32,731 nt of DNA, from NCBI RefSeq assembly GCF_001591685.1, contig NZ_BCVJ01000021.1, positions 1-32,731 of the forward strand, written 5' to 3'. Source of the DNA: Ligilactobacillus murinus DSM 20452 = NBRC 14221. Its GTDB lineage: Bacteria; Bacillota; Bacilli; Lactobacillales; Lactobacillaceae. Positions 20,653 through 30,163 of this stretch are shown here, piece by piece. The notes beneath the pieces were generated by a model. It had not been told where the DNA came from, searched no databases, and saw nothing but the letters and a program-made list of their open reading frames with translations. The position numbers were made by a program, and so were the translations under genes. Each line of letters opens with the position of its first letter. Within the stretch, counting starts at the first letter, position 1.

Positions 20653-21855
20653 ATGGCGCGACAACAGTTCTTACGCCGTGATGAAGACGATGATGCTCGT
20701 ATCGATTGGGGCATTATCTTTTCGGTCCTCGTGTTAGCTGTGATCGGGATGATCTCGCTTTATGTTGCCTTGACCCATGATATGAGTACGACTAGTGTGA
20801 CACGTACGATGATCACGCAAGCGATGTGGTACGTTTTAGGGATCGGTGCAGTGATCTTTATTATGCAGTTTGATGCTGAGCAACTATGGAAGATCGCACC
20901 ACTAGCCTATGGGATCGGGATCTTTTTACTGATCTTAGTGTTGTTTTTTTATAGTCGAAGAATGGCCTATTTGAATGGGGCTAAGAGTTGGTTTGCGATC
21001 GGTTCGTTATCATTTCAACCTTCCGAAGTGATGAAGCCTGCCTTTATTTTGATGATGGGGCGGGTCATTTCGCAACATAATAGTGAGTATCCTGAACACA
21101 CGATGCGTTCGGATTGGTTATTGTTAGGTAAACTCTTTGCTTGGACGATCCCCGTGGCAGTTTTATTGAAGCTACAAAATGACTTTGGGACGATGCTCGT
21201 GTTCTTTGCGATCTTAGGAGGGATGATCTTAGTTTCAGGTATCACCTGGAAAATCATTGCACCGGTCGCGGGAGCCGTGACTGTTCTAGGTAGTTTAGCG
21301 ATCTTTTTAGTTGTTTATGATAGGACTTTACTTGAAAAGATCGGATTTCAGGCCTATCAGTTCAAACGGATCGATTCATGGCTCGACCCTTCTGGGAGCA
21401 CTAGTGGTAGTAGTTATCAACTCTGGCAAAGTATGAAAGCGATCGGTTCAGGGCAGCTATTAGGTAAAGGTTTCAATGTTTCCAATGTTTACGTGCCGGT
21501 ACGTCAATCAGATATGATCTTTTCGGTCATCGGAGAAAACTTTGGCTTTATCGGTTGTTGTTTATTGATCTTTATCTACTTATTGTTGATCTTTCAAATG
21601 ATCCAGGTGACTTTTGATACGAAAAATGAGTTTTATGCTTATATTTCGACTGGGGTCATCATGATGATCTTGTTCCACGTTTTTGAAAATATCGGGATGA
21701 ATATCGGGCTCTTACCTTTGACAGGTATTCCATTACCATTTGTCAGTCAGGGGGGCTCAGCGCTGATCGGAAATATGATCGGGATCGGTTTTGTGATGTC
21801 GATGCGTTATCACAATAAGAGTTATATGTTTAGTAATGGGACAGATTTTAGATAG
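20653..21855 (+). CDS. rodA: SEDS peptidoglycan glycosyltransferase RodA (FtsW/RodA/SpoVE family)
   Basis: 400 residues with about ten membrane helices. It polymerises lipid II into glycan strands during elongation, with a class B PBP partner. The SEDS signatures are SFQPSEVMKPAFI, the KLQNDFGTMLVF segment (conserved Asp and Gly), and the C-terminal GIPLPFVSQGGSALIGNM. The short N-terminus (RRDEDDDARIDWG) is typical of RodA in lactobacilli. The link with mbl supports rodA over ftsW. The start is ATG 20653 after AAGGAGTGA. Confidence 0.92.
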   Translation: MARQQFLRRDEDDDARIDWGIIFSVLVLAVIGMISLYVALTHDMSTTSVTRTMITQAMWYVLGIGAVIFIMQFDAEQLWKIAPLAYGIGIFLLILVLFFYSRRMAYLNGAKSWFAIGSLSFQPSEVMKPAFILMMGRVISQHNSEYPEHTMRSDWLLLGKLFAWTIPVAVLLKLQNDFGTMLVFFAILGGMILVSGITWKIIAPVAGAVTVLGSLAIFLVVYDRTLLEKIGFQAYQFKRIDSWLDPSGSTSGSSYQLWQSMKAIGSGQLLGKGFNVSNVYVPVRQSDMIFSVIGENFGFIGCCLLIFIYLLLIFQMIQVTFDTKNEFYAYISTGVIMMILFHVFENIGMNIGLLPLTGIPLPFVSQGGSALIGNMIGIGFVMSMRYHNKSYMFSNGTDFR

Positions 21856-21866
21856 GGTGAGTGTAA

Positions 21867-22220
21867 ATGAAGAAATTTTATTGTTATGCACGTTGTAGTA
21901 CCTGTAAAAAAGCCGAAAAATGGCTCTTGGAAAACCAAGTTCAATTTGACAAGCAAGATCTGGTGGTAGCTCCCCCAACTAAAGAAGAGCTTCTAGCGAT
22001 CTTTGCCAAAAGTGACCGCCCATTGCGTTATTTCTTCAACACCAGTGGTCAAGACTACCGCAAGTTGAACTTAAAAGAAAAAGTTCCCACGATGACAAAA
22101 GACGAGGCGGCAACAATGATGTCGGAAAATGGTAAACTCATCAAACGTCCGCTGATGGTCGATGAAAATACCGTAACTTGTGGCTTTAAGCCTGAAGTTT
22201 ATCAAGAAACTTGGCTTTAG
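21867..22220 (+). CDS. ArsC/Spx-family thioredoxin-fold protein (YusI-like)
   Basis: 117 residues. It has the fold of ArsC and Spx with an N-terminal redox motif CSTC (Cys10, Cys13) in CYARCSTCKKAEKWL. The middle reads PLRYFFNTSGQDYRKLNL and the end LIKRPLMVDENTVTCGF, both typical of the family. The length matches the uncharacterised YusI branch, not Spx (about 132). I cannot assign arsenate reductase activity: no ars genes are nearby. The start is ATG 21867, 11 bp after rodA, behind AGGGTGAG, so it is probably co-transcribed with rodA. Confidence 0.88.
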   Translation: MKKFYCYARCSTCKKAEKWLLENQVQFDKQDLVVAPPTKEELLAIFAKSDRPLRYFFNTSGQDYRKLNLKEKVPTMTKDEAATMMSENGKLIKRPLMVDENTVTCGFKPEVYQETWL

Positions 22221-22232
22221 TCATCAAAATAA

Positions 22233-22279
22233 ATAAAAGGCTAAAAATCACGTTAAAATACTGATTTTTAGCCTTTTAT
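22233..22279. terminator. Bidirectional terminator between convergent genes
   Basis: ATAAAAGGCTAAAAATCA (22233-22250) pairs perfectly with TGATTTTTAGCCTTTTAT (22262-22279). It lies between the convergent ends at 22220 and 22281 and serves both strands. Confidence 0.9.
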
Positions 22280-22280
22280 A

Positions 22281-23021
22281 TTATCTTTGTTTGGCAAATT
22301 TTTTAGCTTCACTGACAAGATGGATGAAGAGCTTTAACGAATTTTCGTGGTCTTGGTAAAGGGTCTCAGGATGCCACTGAACACCTAAGAAATTAAAGTT
22401 TTTACCAATTGCTGCCTCTACGATCCCATCTGAACTGTAAGCTACCGGGATCAATTCAGAAGAGATATCTTTTAGCGCTTGATGGTGAAATGAATTGACG
22501 CGTGCTGAAGTACCAAAGAAGTCTTGGATCAAGTTATCGTTTTTGACTTCGATCGAATGTGTTAGTGCTTGCCAAGGTGCCGTTTGATATTGATTGTGTT
22601 TGACGGCTAGCTTATCATAGTCACTTAAGTCTTGGTAAAGGCTGCCACCTAAAAAGACATTAGCAAGTTGGAGCCCGCGACAGATACCTAAAGTTGGAAG
22701 ATCGCGTTCATAAGCTTGGCGTAAAAATTCGATCTCAAAAGCGTCAAGGGTCGAGTCGATCGCACCTAATTTTAAGCTTGGTTCTTCATCGTAAAAATAA
22801 GGATCGATATCTTTACCGCCAGGAAGTAAAAGGCCGTCGATCCGCTCGATCAAAGTACTGATGCTCTCAAGTGAGCTCTTAGGTGGGATGATCACAGGGA
22901 TCCCACCAGCTTTTTTAACGGCATCTAAATATCCTTGCCCGATATAGGAGATAGGTAAGTTCGCGTGTTCGGGAATTAAAGCGCCGTTGAAATTTCCGAT
23001 AATACCAATGATTGGTTGCAC
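22281..23021 (-). CDS. Gamma-glutamyl-gamma-aminobutyrate hydrolase family protein (peptidase C26)
   Basis: 246 residues, a class I glutamine amidotransferase fold used as a hydrolase (PuuD-like). The triad is visible: Cys114 in LGICRGLQLANVFLGG, His217 and Glu219 in GVQWHPE. LLPGGKDIDP (65-74) forms the oxyanion region. The true substrate is unknown, since no putrescine genes are nearby; in lactobacilli such enzymes are also proposed to act on other gamma-glutamyl compounds. The start is ATG 23021 with GAAGG upstream on the minus strand. A TATAAT on the minus strand (23041-23046) may be its -10, and the dyad upstream of sufC lies beside it. Confidence 0.88.
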   Translation of the reverse strand: MQPIIGIIGNFNGALIPEHANLPISYIGQGYLDAVKKAGGIPVIIPPKSSLESISTLIERIDGLLLPGGKDIDPYFYDEEPSLKLGAIDSTLDAFEIEFLRQAYERDLPTLGICRGLQLANVFLGGSLYQDLSDYDKLAVKHNQYQTAPWQALTHSIEVKNDNLIQDFFGTSARVNSFHHQALKDISSELIPVAYSSDGIVEAAIGKNFNFLGVQWHPETLYQDHENSLKLFIHLVSEAKKFAKQR

Positions 23022-23062
23022 GTGTATGCCTTCTTTCGTAATTATATTTTGAACAAGGTTTT

Positions 23063-23095
23063 CTAATTGAAAGTAATTCTCAATTAGACTACAAT
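23063..23095 (+). promoter_or_regulatory. suf promoter overlapping a Fur-family-like dyad
   Basis: TTGAAA (23067-23072), 17 bp, TACAAT (23090-23095) is a good sigma-A promoter. CTAATTGA (23063-23070) and TCAATTAG (23080-23087) form a perfect inverted repeat covering the -35. The inner TGAAAGTAATTCTCA (23068-23082) matches the 7-1-7 Fur box TGATAATNATTATCA at 11 of 14 informative positions. This suggests control by a Fur-family regulator (Fur, PerR or Zur), which is inference. Confidence 0.5.
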
Positions 23096-23135
23096 GATGA
23101 TAGTATACTTATTTAGTTTAGCGGAGGAATGAAAA

Positions 23136-23915
23136 ATGTCAACTCTTGAAGTAAAAAATCTCCACGTTTCGATCGAGGGAAAAGCGATCTTGAAAGGGCT
23201 TGATCTCAAGATGCAGACAGGTGAGATCCATGCGATCATGGGCCCTAATGGAACTGGGAAGTCGACTTTATCAGAAGCGATCATGGGTAATCCTGCTTAC
23301 ACGATCACTGAAGGTGAGATCTTATTAGACGGTGAAAATATTTTAGATTGGGCGGTCGATGAACGCGCGCGTGCAGGGTTATTTTTAGCGATGCAATATC
23401 CAGCTGAGATCCCCGGGGTCACGAATGCTGAATTTATCCGCAGTGCGATCAATGCTCGGCTACCTAAAGATGAACCGATCTCGATCAGAAAATATCTAAA
23501 AGATCTCGAAGAAACGATGGACTTTTTAGATATGCCGTTTTCGATGGCAGAACGTTACCTCAATGAAGGTTTCTCTGGTGGGGAAAAGAAACGCAATGAG
23601 ATCTTGCAACTGATGATGATCAAACCTAAATTTGCGATCCTAGATGAGATCGATTCTGGTTTGGATATCGATGCCTTAAAAGTCGTTTCTAAGGGAGTAA
23701 ATGAGATGCGCAGTCCAGACTTTGGTTCATTGATCATCACACACTACCAACGGCTCTTGAACTATATCGTGCCCGATGTCGTGCATGTTATGATGGATGG
23801 CCGGATCGTAACGACTGGTGGCCCTGATCTAGCTAAGCGTTTGGAAGCTGAAGGTTATGCTGGTCTCCGTGACGAATTAGGGCTTGATATCAAGCTAGCA
23901 GAAGATAAAGCTTAG
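23136..23915 (+). CDS. sufC: Fe-S cluster assembly ATPase SufC
   Basis: 259 residues. It is a soluble ABC-type ATPase that drives the SufBCD scaffold. Walker A is GPNGTGKST (36-44), the signature FSGGEKKR (146-153), and Walker B ends ILDE (168-171). SufC-specific features include the [12 protein letters not shown] segment and GYAGL near the end. The start is ATG 23136 with GCGGAGGAA upstream. First gene of sufCDSUB. Confidence 0.97.
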   Translation: MSTLEVKNLHVSIEGKAILKGLDLKMQTGEIHAIMGPNGTGKSTLSEAIMGNPAYTITEGEILLDGENILDWAVDERARAGLFLAMQYPAEIPGVTNAEFIRSAINARLPKDEPISIRKYLKDLEETMDFLDMPFSMAERYLNEGFSGGEKKRNEILQLMMIKPKFAILDEIDSGLDIDALKVVSKGVNEMRSPDFGSLIITHYQRLLNYIVPDVVHVMMDGRIVTTGGPDLAKRLEAEGYAGLRDELGLDIKLAEDKA

Positions 23916-23927
23916 GTGGTGGCAAAA

Positions 23928-25217
23928 ATGAGTGCATTAACAACACAAGCCCAGGCACTAGTAGAGTTTGGTAAGCAAACTAACGAACCGAGCTGGTTTA
24001 CCCAAAAAAGGACCCAAGCTTTAGAAAAAGCTCAAGAACTTGAGATGCCACGCTTTGAAAAGATCAAATACAAACGTTGGCCGATCGAAGTGACTAAGCC
24101 AGTGCAAGTGATCCAAAATAAACTTCCAGAAGCTAAGGCAGCTGAGATCACGATCAACAATAATGTTGTTGTTGAATTTGGGCAAACGACTGCTAAATTA
24201 GAGCTTGATCCAAAGTTAAAAGCTCAAGGTGTGATCGTCTGTGACTGGCAAACAGCTTTAAAAGAACATCCAGAATTCATCGAAGAGTACTTCATGGAAG
24301 CGATCAAAGATGATGAAAATCGCTTGAATATGCAACATGCTGCTAATGTTACTAGTGGGGTATTGATTTACGTACCTAAAAATGTCGTAGTAGAAGAACC
24401 TTTGACGTCGTATTTCATTCAAGATGCCACGACAAAACAAGATTTTGTACACCATGTTTTATTGATCGCTGATGTCAACAGTGAGGTTTCATATTTGGAG
24501 AATTTGCAGACTTGTGGTGAACAAAAGACGACTGCTAGCGTGATCGTGGAAGTCTTTGCCAAGGCAGGCAGTCATGTGAAGTTTGCCAGTGTTGATCGCT
24601 TGGGTAAGAATACAACTGCTTATCTCAATCGGCGGGGACATTTGGAGCAAGATGCTAAGATCGACTGGTCGATGGGGATGATGAATGACGGTAATATCGT
24701 GGGGGACTTTGACTCTGATTTGATCGGTGATGGTTCTCATGCTGAAACTAAAGTCGTTGCGATCTCGACGGGCAAACAAGTTCAAGGGATCGATACCCGC
24801 GTGACTAATTATGGGAAACATTCGATCGGTCATATTCTCCAACATGGCGTTATTTTATCCCGGTCATCGCTGGTCTTTAACGGTATCGGTCACATCATTC
24901 ATGGTGCTAAAGGAGCCGATGCGCAACAGGAAAGTCGGGTCTTGATGCTTTCGACTAAAGCTCGAGGTGATGCTAACCCGATCTTATTGATCGATGATAA
25001 TGCTGTTACTGCTGGCCACGCAGCCAGTGTTGGGCGGGTCGATCAAGACCAGTTGTATTATTTGATGAGTCGGGGCTTGTCAAAAGAGATCGCTGAGCGT
25101 TTAGTGATCCGTGGGTTCTTAGGACCTGTTTTGACGGCCATTCCAAGCCGGAAAGTCCAAACAGAGCTTTCCGACATGATCGAAAGGAAGCTTATCGATG
25201 GACAAGATGAAAAATGA
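23928..25217 (+). CDS. sufD: Fe-S cluster assembly protein SufD
   Basis: 429 residues. It is the SufB paralogue that pairs with it in the SufBC2D scaffold. The C-terminal beta-helix contains QHGVILSRSSLVFNGIGHI and the conserved DDNAVTAGHAASVG; the end reads [24 protein letters not shown] as in the family. I chose ATG 23928 (AGGTGGTGG 5 nt upstream); the in-frame GTG 23916 directly abuts the sufC stop. It overlaps sufS by 20 bp. Confidence 0.94.
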   Translation: MSALTTQAQALVEFGKQTNEPSWFTQKRTQALEKAQELEMPRFEKIKYKRWPIEVTKPVQVIQNKLPEAKAAEITINNNVVVEFGQTTAKLELDPKLKAQGVIVCDWQTALKEHPEFIEEYFMEAIKDDENRLNMQHAANVTSGVLIYVPKNVVVEEPLTSYFIQDATTKQDFVHHVLLIADVNSEVSYLENLQTCGEQKTTASVIVEVFAKAGSHVKFASVDRLGKNTTAYLNRRGHLEQDAKIDWSMGMMNDGNIVGDFDSDLIGDGSHAETKVVAISTGKQVQGIDTRVTNYGKHSIGHILQHGVILSRSSLVFNGIGHIIHGAKGADAQQESRVLMLSTKARGDANPILLIDDNAVTAGHAASVGRVDQDQLYYLMSRGLSKEIAERLVIRGFLGPVLTAIPSRKVQTELSDMIERKLIDGQDEK

Positions 25218-26424
25218 GATCTTGGCTGATTTTAAGATCTTAGATCAAACAGTCAACGGCGAGCCGTTAGTCTATTTGGATAATGCGGCTACGACTCAAA
25301 AACCACAAGCTGTGATAAAAAGCTTAGTGGACTATTATGAACATGACAATGCTAACGTCCACCGCGGCGTGCATACTTTGGCCCAACGAGCAACGAATAC
25401 TTATGAAGCTACGCGCCAAAAGGTCAAAGAGTTGATCAACGCTGATAGTGAACGTGAAGTCGTCTACACCAAAGGTACAACAGAAAGTCTCAATTGGATC
25501 GCGCGGGGCTATGCCCAAAAGTTCCTGCAGCCGGGAGACGAGATCGTTTTATCCTATGCAGAACACCATTCCAATATCGTTCCCTGGCAACAAGTCTGCG
25601 AAAAAACAGGAGCAAAGCTAGTCTATTTAGATTTAAATACGGATGGTCAAGTTGACTTAGAAAAAGCCGAGCACCTGATCACTAAAAAGACTAAGATCGT
25701 ATCGTTAGCGCAGGTATCAAATGTTTTAGGAGCGATCAATCCGATCAAAGAACTTGCTCAATTAGCGCATCAAAACGGCGCTATCATGGTCGTGGATGGG
25801 GCGCAATCAGTTCCGCATATGCCAGTAGACGTCAAAGAATTAGATATTGATTTTTTAGCTTTTTCCGGACATAAGATGCTAGGCCCAACGGGAACTGGTA
25901 TCTTGTGGGGCAAGCTAGAATTGTTGAACCAGATGGCGCCCCTTGATTTTGGGGGTGAGATGATCGATTTTGTCGAATTAGAGCATTCGACTTTTAAAGA
26001 GGTTCCGTGGAAATTTGAAGGTGGGACCCAAAATATTGCGGGCGTGATCGCTTTAGGCAAAGCGATCGACTATCTAAAAGCAATTGGGTTAGCCAATATT
26101 GCACAACATGAGACCGAGTTGATGGAATATGTCTTGCCTAAACTACAAGCGATCGATGGTTTTGAATTGTATGGTTCTGCTGATCCAGCTAAACATGCAG
26201 GGATCATTTCATTTAACCTTGCAGGACTTCATCCCCATGATACAGCAACGGCGCTTGATATGGAGGGCGTTGCGATCCGGGCTGGTCATCATTGTGCCCA
26301 ACCGTTGATGAAAAAATTACAGATCGCAGCTTCAGCCCGGGCTAGTTTTTATCTGTATAACACTAAAGAAGATGCCGATAAATTAGTGGAGGCATTGATC
26401 AAAACAAGGGAGTTCTTTCGATGA
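25198..26424 (+). CDS. sufS: Cysteine desulfurase SufS
   Basis: 408 residues. It is a group II PLP enzyme that takes sulfur from L-cysteine and passes it to SufU. The PLP lysine is Lys226 in FSGHKMLGPTGTG, the catalytic histidine is at about 124 (AEHHSNI), and the active-site cysteine is Cys366 in RAGHHCAQPL. The start is ATG 25198 with AGGAAG 7 nt upstream, inside the sufD end. The TGA stop overlaps the sufU start (ATGA), indicating coupling. Confidence 0.96.
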   Translation: MDKMKNEILADFKILDQTVNGEPLVYLDNAATTQKPQAVIKSLVDYYEHDNANVHRGVHTLAQRATNTYEATRQKVKELINADSEREVVYTKGTTESLNWIARGYAQKFLQPGDEIVLSYAEHHSNIVPWQQVCEKTGAKLVYLDLNTDGQVDLEKAEHLITKKTKIVSLAQVSNVLGAINPIKELAQLAHQNGAIMVVDGAQSVPHMPVDVKELDIDFLAFSGHKMLGPTGTGILWGKLELLNQMAPLDFGGEMIDFVELEHSTFKEVPWKFEGGTQNIAGVIALGKAIDYLKAIGLANIAQHETELMEYVLPKLQAIDGFELYGSADPAKHAGIISFNLAGLHPHDTATALDMEGVAIRAGHHCAQPLMKKLQIAASARASFYLYNTKEDADKLVEALIKTREFFR

Positions 26425-26873
26425 GTTTATCCAGTTTAGATAATTTATACCGTCAAATGATCTTAGAACATGCTGATCGTCCCCATCATCATGGTAATCT
26501 TCCTGTAGCCGATAAGCAGATCGAATTGCGCAATCCGATTTGTGGGGATGTGTTAGAGCTAGAAGTCAAACTAGATGATGAAGGTAAGATCGCTGATATT
26601 GCCTTTAATGGAACTGGCTGTACGATCTCACAAGCTTCAGCTTCAATGATGACCGATGAAGTGATCGGTAAGACGCCAGCGCAGGTCGGTGAGATGGTCG
26701 AGGCATTTTCAGAGATGATCACTAAAAATGAAGATAAAGATTATGAAGACTTATTAGGCGATGCTGTCGTCTTAGAAGGGGTCGCTCAATTTCCAGCCCG
26801 GATCAAGTGTGCAACTTTAGCCTGGAAAGCGATCTACCAAGCATTAGAAAAGGAGGACAAAGCCCATGAGTGA
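26421..26873 (+). CDS. sufU: Fe-S assembly sulfur-transfer protein SufU
   Basis: 150 residues. It is a zinc-dependent sulfurtransferase that accepts persulfide from SufS. The zinc ligands are Cys41 and Asp43 (NPICGD), Cys67 (GTGCTIS) and Cys130 (IKCATLAWK). It is the Gram-positive IscU-like form, and it replaces SufE in this operon type. ATG overlaps the sufS stop by 4 bp, and its end overlaps sufB by 8 bp. Confidence 0.95.
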   Translation: MSLSSLDNLYRQMILEHADRPHHHGNLPVADKQIELRNPICGDVLELEVKLDDEGKIADIAFNGTGCTISQASASMMTDEVIGKTPAQVGEMVEAFSEMITKNEDKDYEDLLGDAVVLEGVAQFPARIKCATLAWKAIYQALEKEDKAHE

Positions 26874-28269
26874 AAATACAATGCCTGAATTGGGTGGCGA
26901 ATACAAATACGGTTTTAAAGATGATATTGAACCGCTTTTTACAACAGGGGAAGGCTTGACAGAAGATATCGTTCGTCAGATCTCGGCTGCTAAAAATGAG
27001 CCAGAATGGATGTTAGATTTTCGGTTAAAAGCCTATGAATTATACCGCAAGTTGCCAATGCCTGATTTTGGCCCTGACTTGTCACCTCTTGACTTTGAAC
27101 ATATCAATTACTTTAGACGTGATTCTGATCGCGTGGCTCGTGATTGGGATGATGTGCCTGAAGAGATCAAAAAGACGTTTGATCGTCTTGGAGTTCCTGA
27201 AGCAGAACGTAAATATTTAGCAGGGTCTTCGGCACAGTACGAATCCGAAGTGGTCTATCACAATATGCGCAAGGATTTTGATAACTTGGGGATCGTCTTT
27301 ATGGATACTGATTCGGCTGTCCAAGAATATCCCGAACTAGTCAAGAAATACTTTGGAAAATTGATCCCGCCAGCTGATAACAAGATGGCAGCTTTGAATT
27401 CGGCTGTTTGGTCAGGTGGGACCTTTATCTATGTACCAAAGGGTGTTAAAGTCTCAGTGCCGATCCAAAGTTATTTCCGGATCAACGCGGGTAATTCAGG
27501 GCAGTTTGAACGAACTTTGATCATTGTCGATGAAGGAGCAAGTATCAATTATGTGGAAGGCTGTACTGCGCCAAACTATTCTGAAGATAGTTTGCACGCA
27601 GCGGTCGTTGAGGTAAATGTCTTAAAAGATGCTTATTGTCGTTATACTACGATCCAAAATTGGTCCGATAATGTTTATAGTTTAGAGACTAAGCGGGCGC
27701 GAGCTTTGGAGAATGCAACGATGGAATGGGTCGATGGTAACTTAGGTTCAAAAGTTACCATGAAATACCCAAGTGTTTACTTGGATGGTCGTGGTGCGCG
27801 TGGGACGATGTTATCGATCGCCTTTGCGGGGAAGGATATTGACTCTGATACTGGAGCACGGATGATCCATAATGCTAAAAATACTTCGTCTTCGATCGTT
27901 TCGAAGTCACTTTGTAAAGATGGGGGGCGGGTCGATTACCGCGGACAAGTCCGCTTTGGCCGGCACTCAGATGGTTCATTTGCCCATATCGAATGTGATA
28001 CGATCATCATGGATGATAAATCAGCCAGCGATACGATCCCATTTAATGAGATCTTGAATGGTAATGTTTCAATGGAACATGAAGCCAAAGTATCCAAGAT
28101 CTCTGAAGAACAGCTCTACTACTTGATGAGTCGTGGGATCTCTGAAGAAAAAGCGACTGAAATGATCATCATGGGCTTTGTTGAACCATTCACCAAAGAA
28201 TTACCAATGGAATATGCGGTTGAGTTGAACCGCTTGATCGAATATCAAATGGAAGACTCAGTGGGTTAG
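26866..28269 (+). CDS. sufB: Fe-S cluster assembly scaffold SufB
   Basis: 467 residues. It is the main scaffold on which Fe-S clusters form, with SufC and SufD. The core has [20 protein letters not shown], the beta-helix [18 protein letters not shown], and the end [20 protein letters not shown] shared with SufD. The start is ATG 26866 with AAAGGAGG upstream inside sufU. Last gene of the operon; a terminator follows. Confidence 0.96.
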   Translation: MSENTMPELGGEYKYGFKDDIEPLFTTGEGLTEDIVRQISAAKNEPEWMLDFRLKAYELYRKLPMPDFGPDLSPLDFEHINYFRRDSDRVARDWDDVPEEIKKTFDRLGVPEAERKYLAGSSAQYESEVVYHNMRKDFDNLGIVFMDTDSAVQEYPELVKKYFGKLIPPADNKMAALNSAVWSGGTFIYVPKGVKVSVPIQSYFRINAGNSGQFERTLIIVDEGASINYVEGCTAPNYSEDSLHAAVVEVNVLKDAYCRYTTIQNWSDNVYSLETKRARALENATMEWVDGNLGSKVTMKYPSVYLDGRGARGTMLSIAFAGKDIDSDTGARMIHNAKNTSSSIVSKSLCKDGGRVDYRGQVRFGRHSDGSFAHIECDTIIMDDKSASDTIPFNEILNGNVSMEHEAKVSKISEEQLYYLMSRGISEEKATEMIIMGFVEPFTKELPMEYAVELNRLIEYQMEDSVG

Positions 28270-28272
28270 AAG

Positions 28273-28309
28273 AAAACACATCTTGGCGTTTAGCTGGGAT
28301 GTGTTTTTT
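28273..28309 (+). terminator. Terminator of the suf operon
   Basis: AAAACACATC (28273-28282) pairs with GATGTGTTTT (28298-28307), loop 15 nt, followed by T to 28309. It begins 4 bp after the sufB stop. Confidence 0.85.
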
Positions 28310-28399
28310 ATATGGCATGATCAACTATAACTGTGCTATGGTATAAATAATATTTCTTGGGAAATACTAGAGGTGAGAAAAATAATAGTAGGTGAGATC

Positions 28400-28642
28400 A
28401 TGGAAAAGCTGGATACTAGCTTAGCGATAAATGCAAGTATGGAAGATGGTAAAAAGATAATGGATGCTGTTCAAGCAGAAATGGATGCAGTCGCTTGTTT
28501 TCAAATTGATGATGGGTTATATGAACAACTAACGGTCAATACCTATTTAAAAATGTTTGCTAAATTATCAGCTACTTCAACTAAAATTTGGGTGAAATTG
28601 AGAAAAAATATAGTGTATCAGAGATTAGAAAGAAAAAAATAA
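28400..28642 (+). pseudogene. Degenerate ABC-ATPase/LytTR regulator, 5' fragment
   Basis: 80 residues, ending out of frame. It encodes a degenerate ABC-type domain without a Walker A motif: DDGLYEQLTVNTYLKMFAKL aligns with SDGLYETLSIKYNLQLFAEI of the ABC ATPase at 29315-30163. I chose ATG 28400, with AGGTGA upstream; a GTG at 28373 is less well placed. The homologous reading continues in another frame from 28588 (GEIEKKYSVSEIRKKKIKQL), so a single base seems to have been lost near 28586-28590. Together the fragments would be a roughly 275-residue regulator typical of lactobacillar LytTR-ABC operons. It could be a sequencing error. Confidence 0.7.
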
Positions 28643-29226
28643 AGCAACTTAATAATATTCAAAAGCGATTAGTAAGTTTAGCTAGAATGGATCTTCAGGA
28701 TAAAGAAATCTGTTTATTAAGTGAACCATTTCAAGGGCTAGATAAAGCAGGGCTTAATACTTGTTTAACAGGGGTGAAGAATTTAGCTCATAAAACAAAA
28801 ATTATAGTTTTTTCGGCTTATTTGGATGAATTGCATAATCTAAATATACCAGTATATAGTTACGAGAGTGAAACTCAAAAATTGTGGCTTGTAACAAAGA
28901 ATGAACTTAAACTACTGATCAAAATAGATGGCAAGACGATATGTTTAGCATCGGATGAAATAGAGTATATTGAAAGTATCGCAGGTAAGGTACAGATAGT
29001 CGGGAAAGAGACATATAAAGGTAATTTAACGTTACGTGAATTAGAAAGTAAATTACCATATTTTTATCGTTGTCATCGTTCATATTTAGTAAATCTTGCT
29101 AGAATAAAAGCGTTAGTCACCTATGGGAAAAATAGCTATGGTGTAGTGTTGAAAAATAGAACAGAAATCCCAGTATCACGAACTAAAGTAAGAGAACTAA
29201 AAGAATTGTTGAAGGGTACAATTTAG
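28588..29226 (+). pseudogene. Degenerate ABC-ATPase/LytTR regulator, 3' fragment with DNA-binding domain
   Basis: 212 residues open from TTG 28588. The first half continues the ABC-like domain: the signature region is reduced to LNNIQKRLVSLARM and the Walker B region to ICLLSEPFQGLDKAG. The second half (about 105-212) is a LytTR DNA-binding domain, with SDEIEYIESIAGKVQI, FYRCHRSYLVNLARI and IPVSRTKVRELKELL. No good ribosome site precedes TTG 28588. An internal ATG (28687) could start a shorter protein that keeps the DNA-binding domain. It lies directly before an ABC transporter pair, which it presumably regulates. Confidence 0.75.
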
Positions 29227-29243
29227 GATGCTTTTGCTACATT

Positions 29244-29276
29244 TCAGCTAGAATCTATCAAAAAGCTGATTTTTTT
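29244..29276 (+). terminator. Short terminator between regulator and ABC genes
   Basis: TCAGCT (29244-29249) pairs with AGCTGA (29264-29269), followed by seven T. The stem is only 6 bp, so it may be a weak or partial stop. A TATACT (29280-29285) beyond it might be a -10 box for the ABC genes. Confidence 0.5.
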
Positions 29277-29314
29277 GGTTATACTTTAAGCATCAATAAT
29301 TTGGATGTGATCAA

Positions 29315-30163
29315 ATGGATGTAATACAAGTATCTGAGCTATGTAAGAAATATAAAAACAGATATCGAACTAAGATAGCTTTGGATAATATATCTTTTAG
29401 TGTAAAAAAAGGGGAGATATTAGGCATAATTGGGCCATCGGGTGTTGGGAAAACAACGCTTTTAAAGATATTAACGGGACAACTATTGCCTGATAGTGGA
29501 CAGTTTGACATTTTAGGAGGGAAAATATCTCAAAAAACATATGAAAATTTAGGAATAATGATGAGCGATGGGTTGTATGAGACATTGAGCATTAAGTATA
29601 ATTTGCAGTTATTTGCCGAGATTTTTAATATAAATAGTAAGAGAGTTGATCAGTTACTAAAAATAACTGACCTATATGAGTTACGGAATAAAAAAGTAAC
29701 TAAACTTTCAAGTGGAGAAAAACAGCGTCTTTTATTGTGTAGAACACTATTACATCAGCCACAGCTACCATTATTAGACGAACCAACGAGTAGATTAGAT
29801 CCAAAAAATACCGTAGCTATTCATGAGTTACTAAGTAAATTGAAGCAGCAGGGTAAAACGATCATTTTAACTACTCACGATATGCTGGAAGCTGAACAGA
29901 TCTGTGATCGTGTTATCTTTTTACATCAAGGAAGAGTAATCGAGATCGGAAGGCCATACGAGTTGAAGCTGAAATATAATCCTAAAGTGAAATATGAGTT
30001 GATGCTAAAAAATGGAGAATTTTTGAAGTTTACAGAAACTAGGGGAGACTTACTTCAAATCTCAGCCTTATTGGAAAATAAAAAAGTAGCCACATTACAC
30101 ACCTGTGAACCTACTTTAAATGACATTTTTTTGAAGTTAGTGAAGGGCGGTAAAGATAAATGA
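29315..30163 (+). CDS. ABC transporter ATP-binding protein
   Basis: 282 residues. It energises an ABC-2-type exporter. Walker A is GPSGVGKTT (40-48), the signature LSSGEKQR (131-138), Walker B LPLLDEPT (151-158), and the H-loop histidine is His188. The C-terminal extension after about 215 is usual for exporters of antibiotics, lantibiotics or multidrug type. The start is ATG 29315 with a weak GGATG site. The stop overlaps the permease start (ATGA). The substrate cannot be told from the sequence. Confidence 0.9.
   Translation: MDVIQVSELCKKYKNRYRTKIALDNISFSVKKGEILGIIGPSGVGKTTLLKILTGQLLPDSGQFDILGGKISQKTYENLGIMMSDGLYETLSIKYNLQLFAEIFNINSKRVDQLLKITDLYELRNKKVTKLSSGEKQRLLLCRTLLHQPQLPLLDEPTSRLDPKNTVAIHELLSKLKQQGKTIILTTHDMLEAEQICDRVIFLHQGRVIEIGRPYELKLKYNPKVKYELMLKNGEFLKFTETRGDLLQISALLENKKVATLHTCEPTLNDIFLKLVKGGKDK

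Noticed and set aside
28583..28590. Programmed -1 frameshift joining the two LytTR regulator fragments
   Set aside because: The codons at the junction (AAA ATT TGG) do not form an X XXY YYZ slippery heptamer, and no pseudoknot or stem is evident right after. A simple one-base loss is easier.
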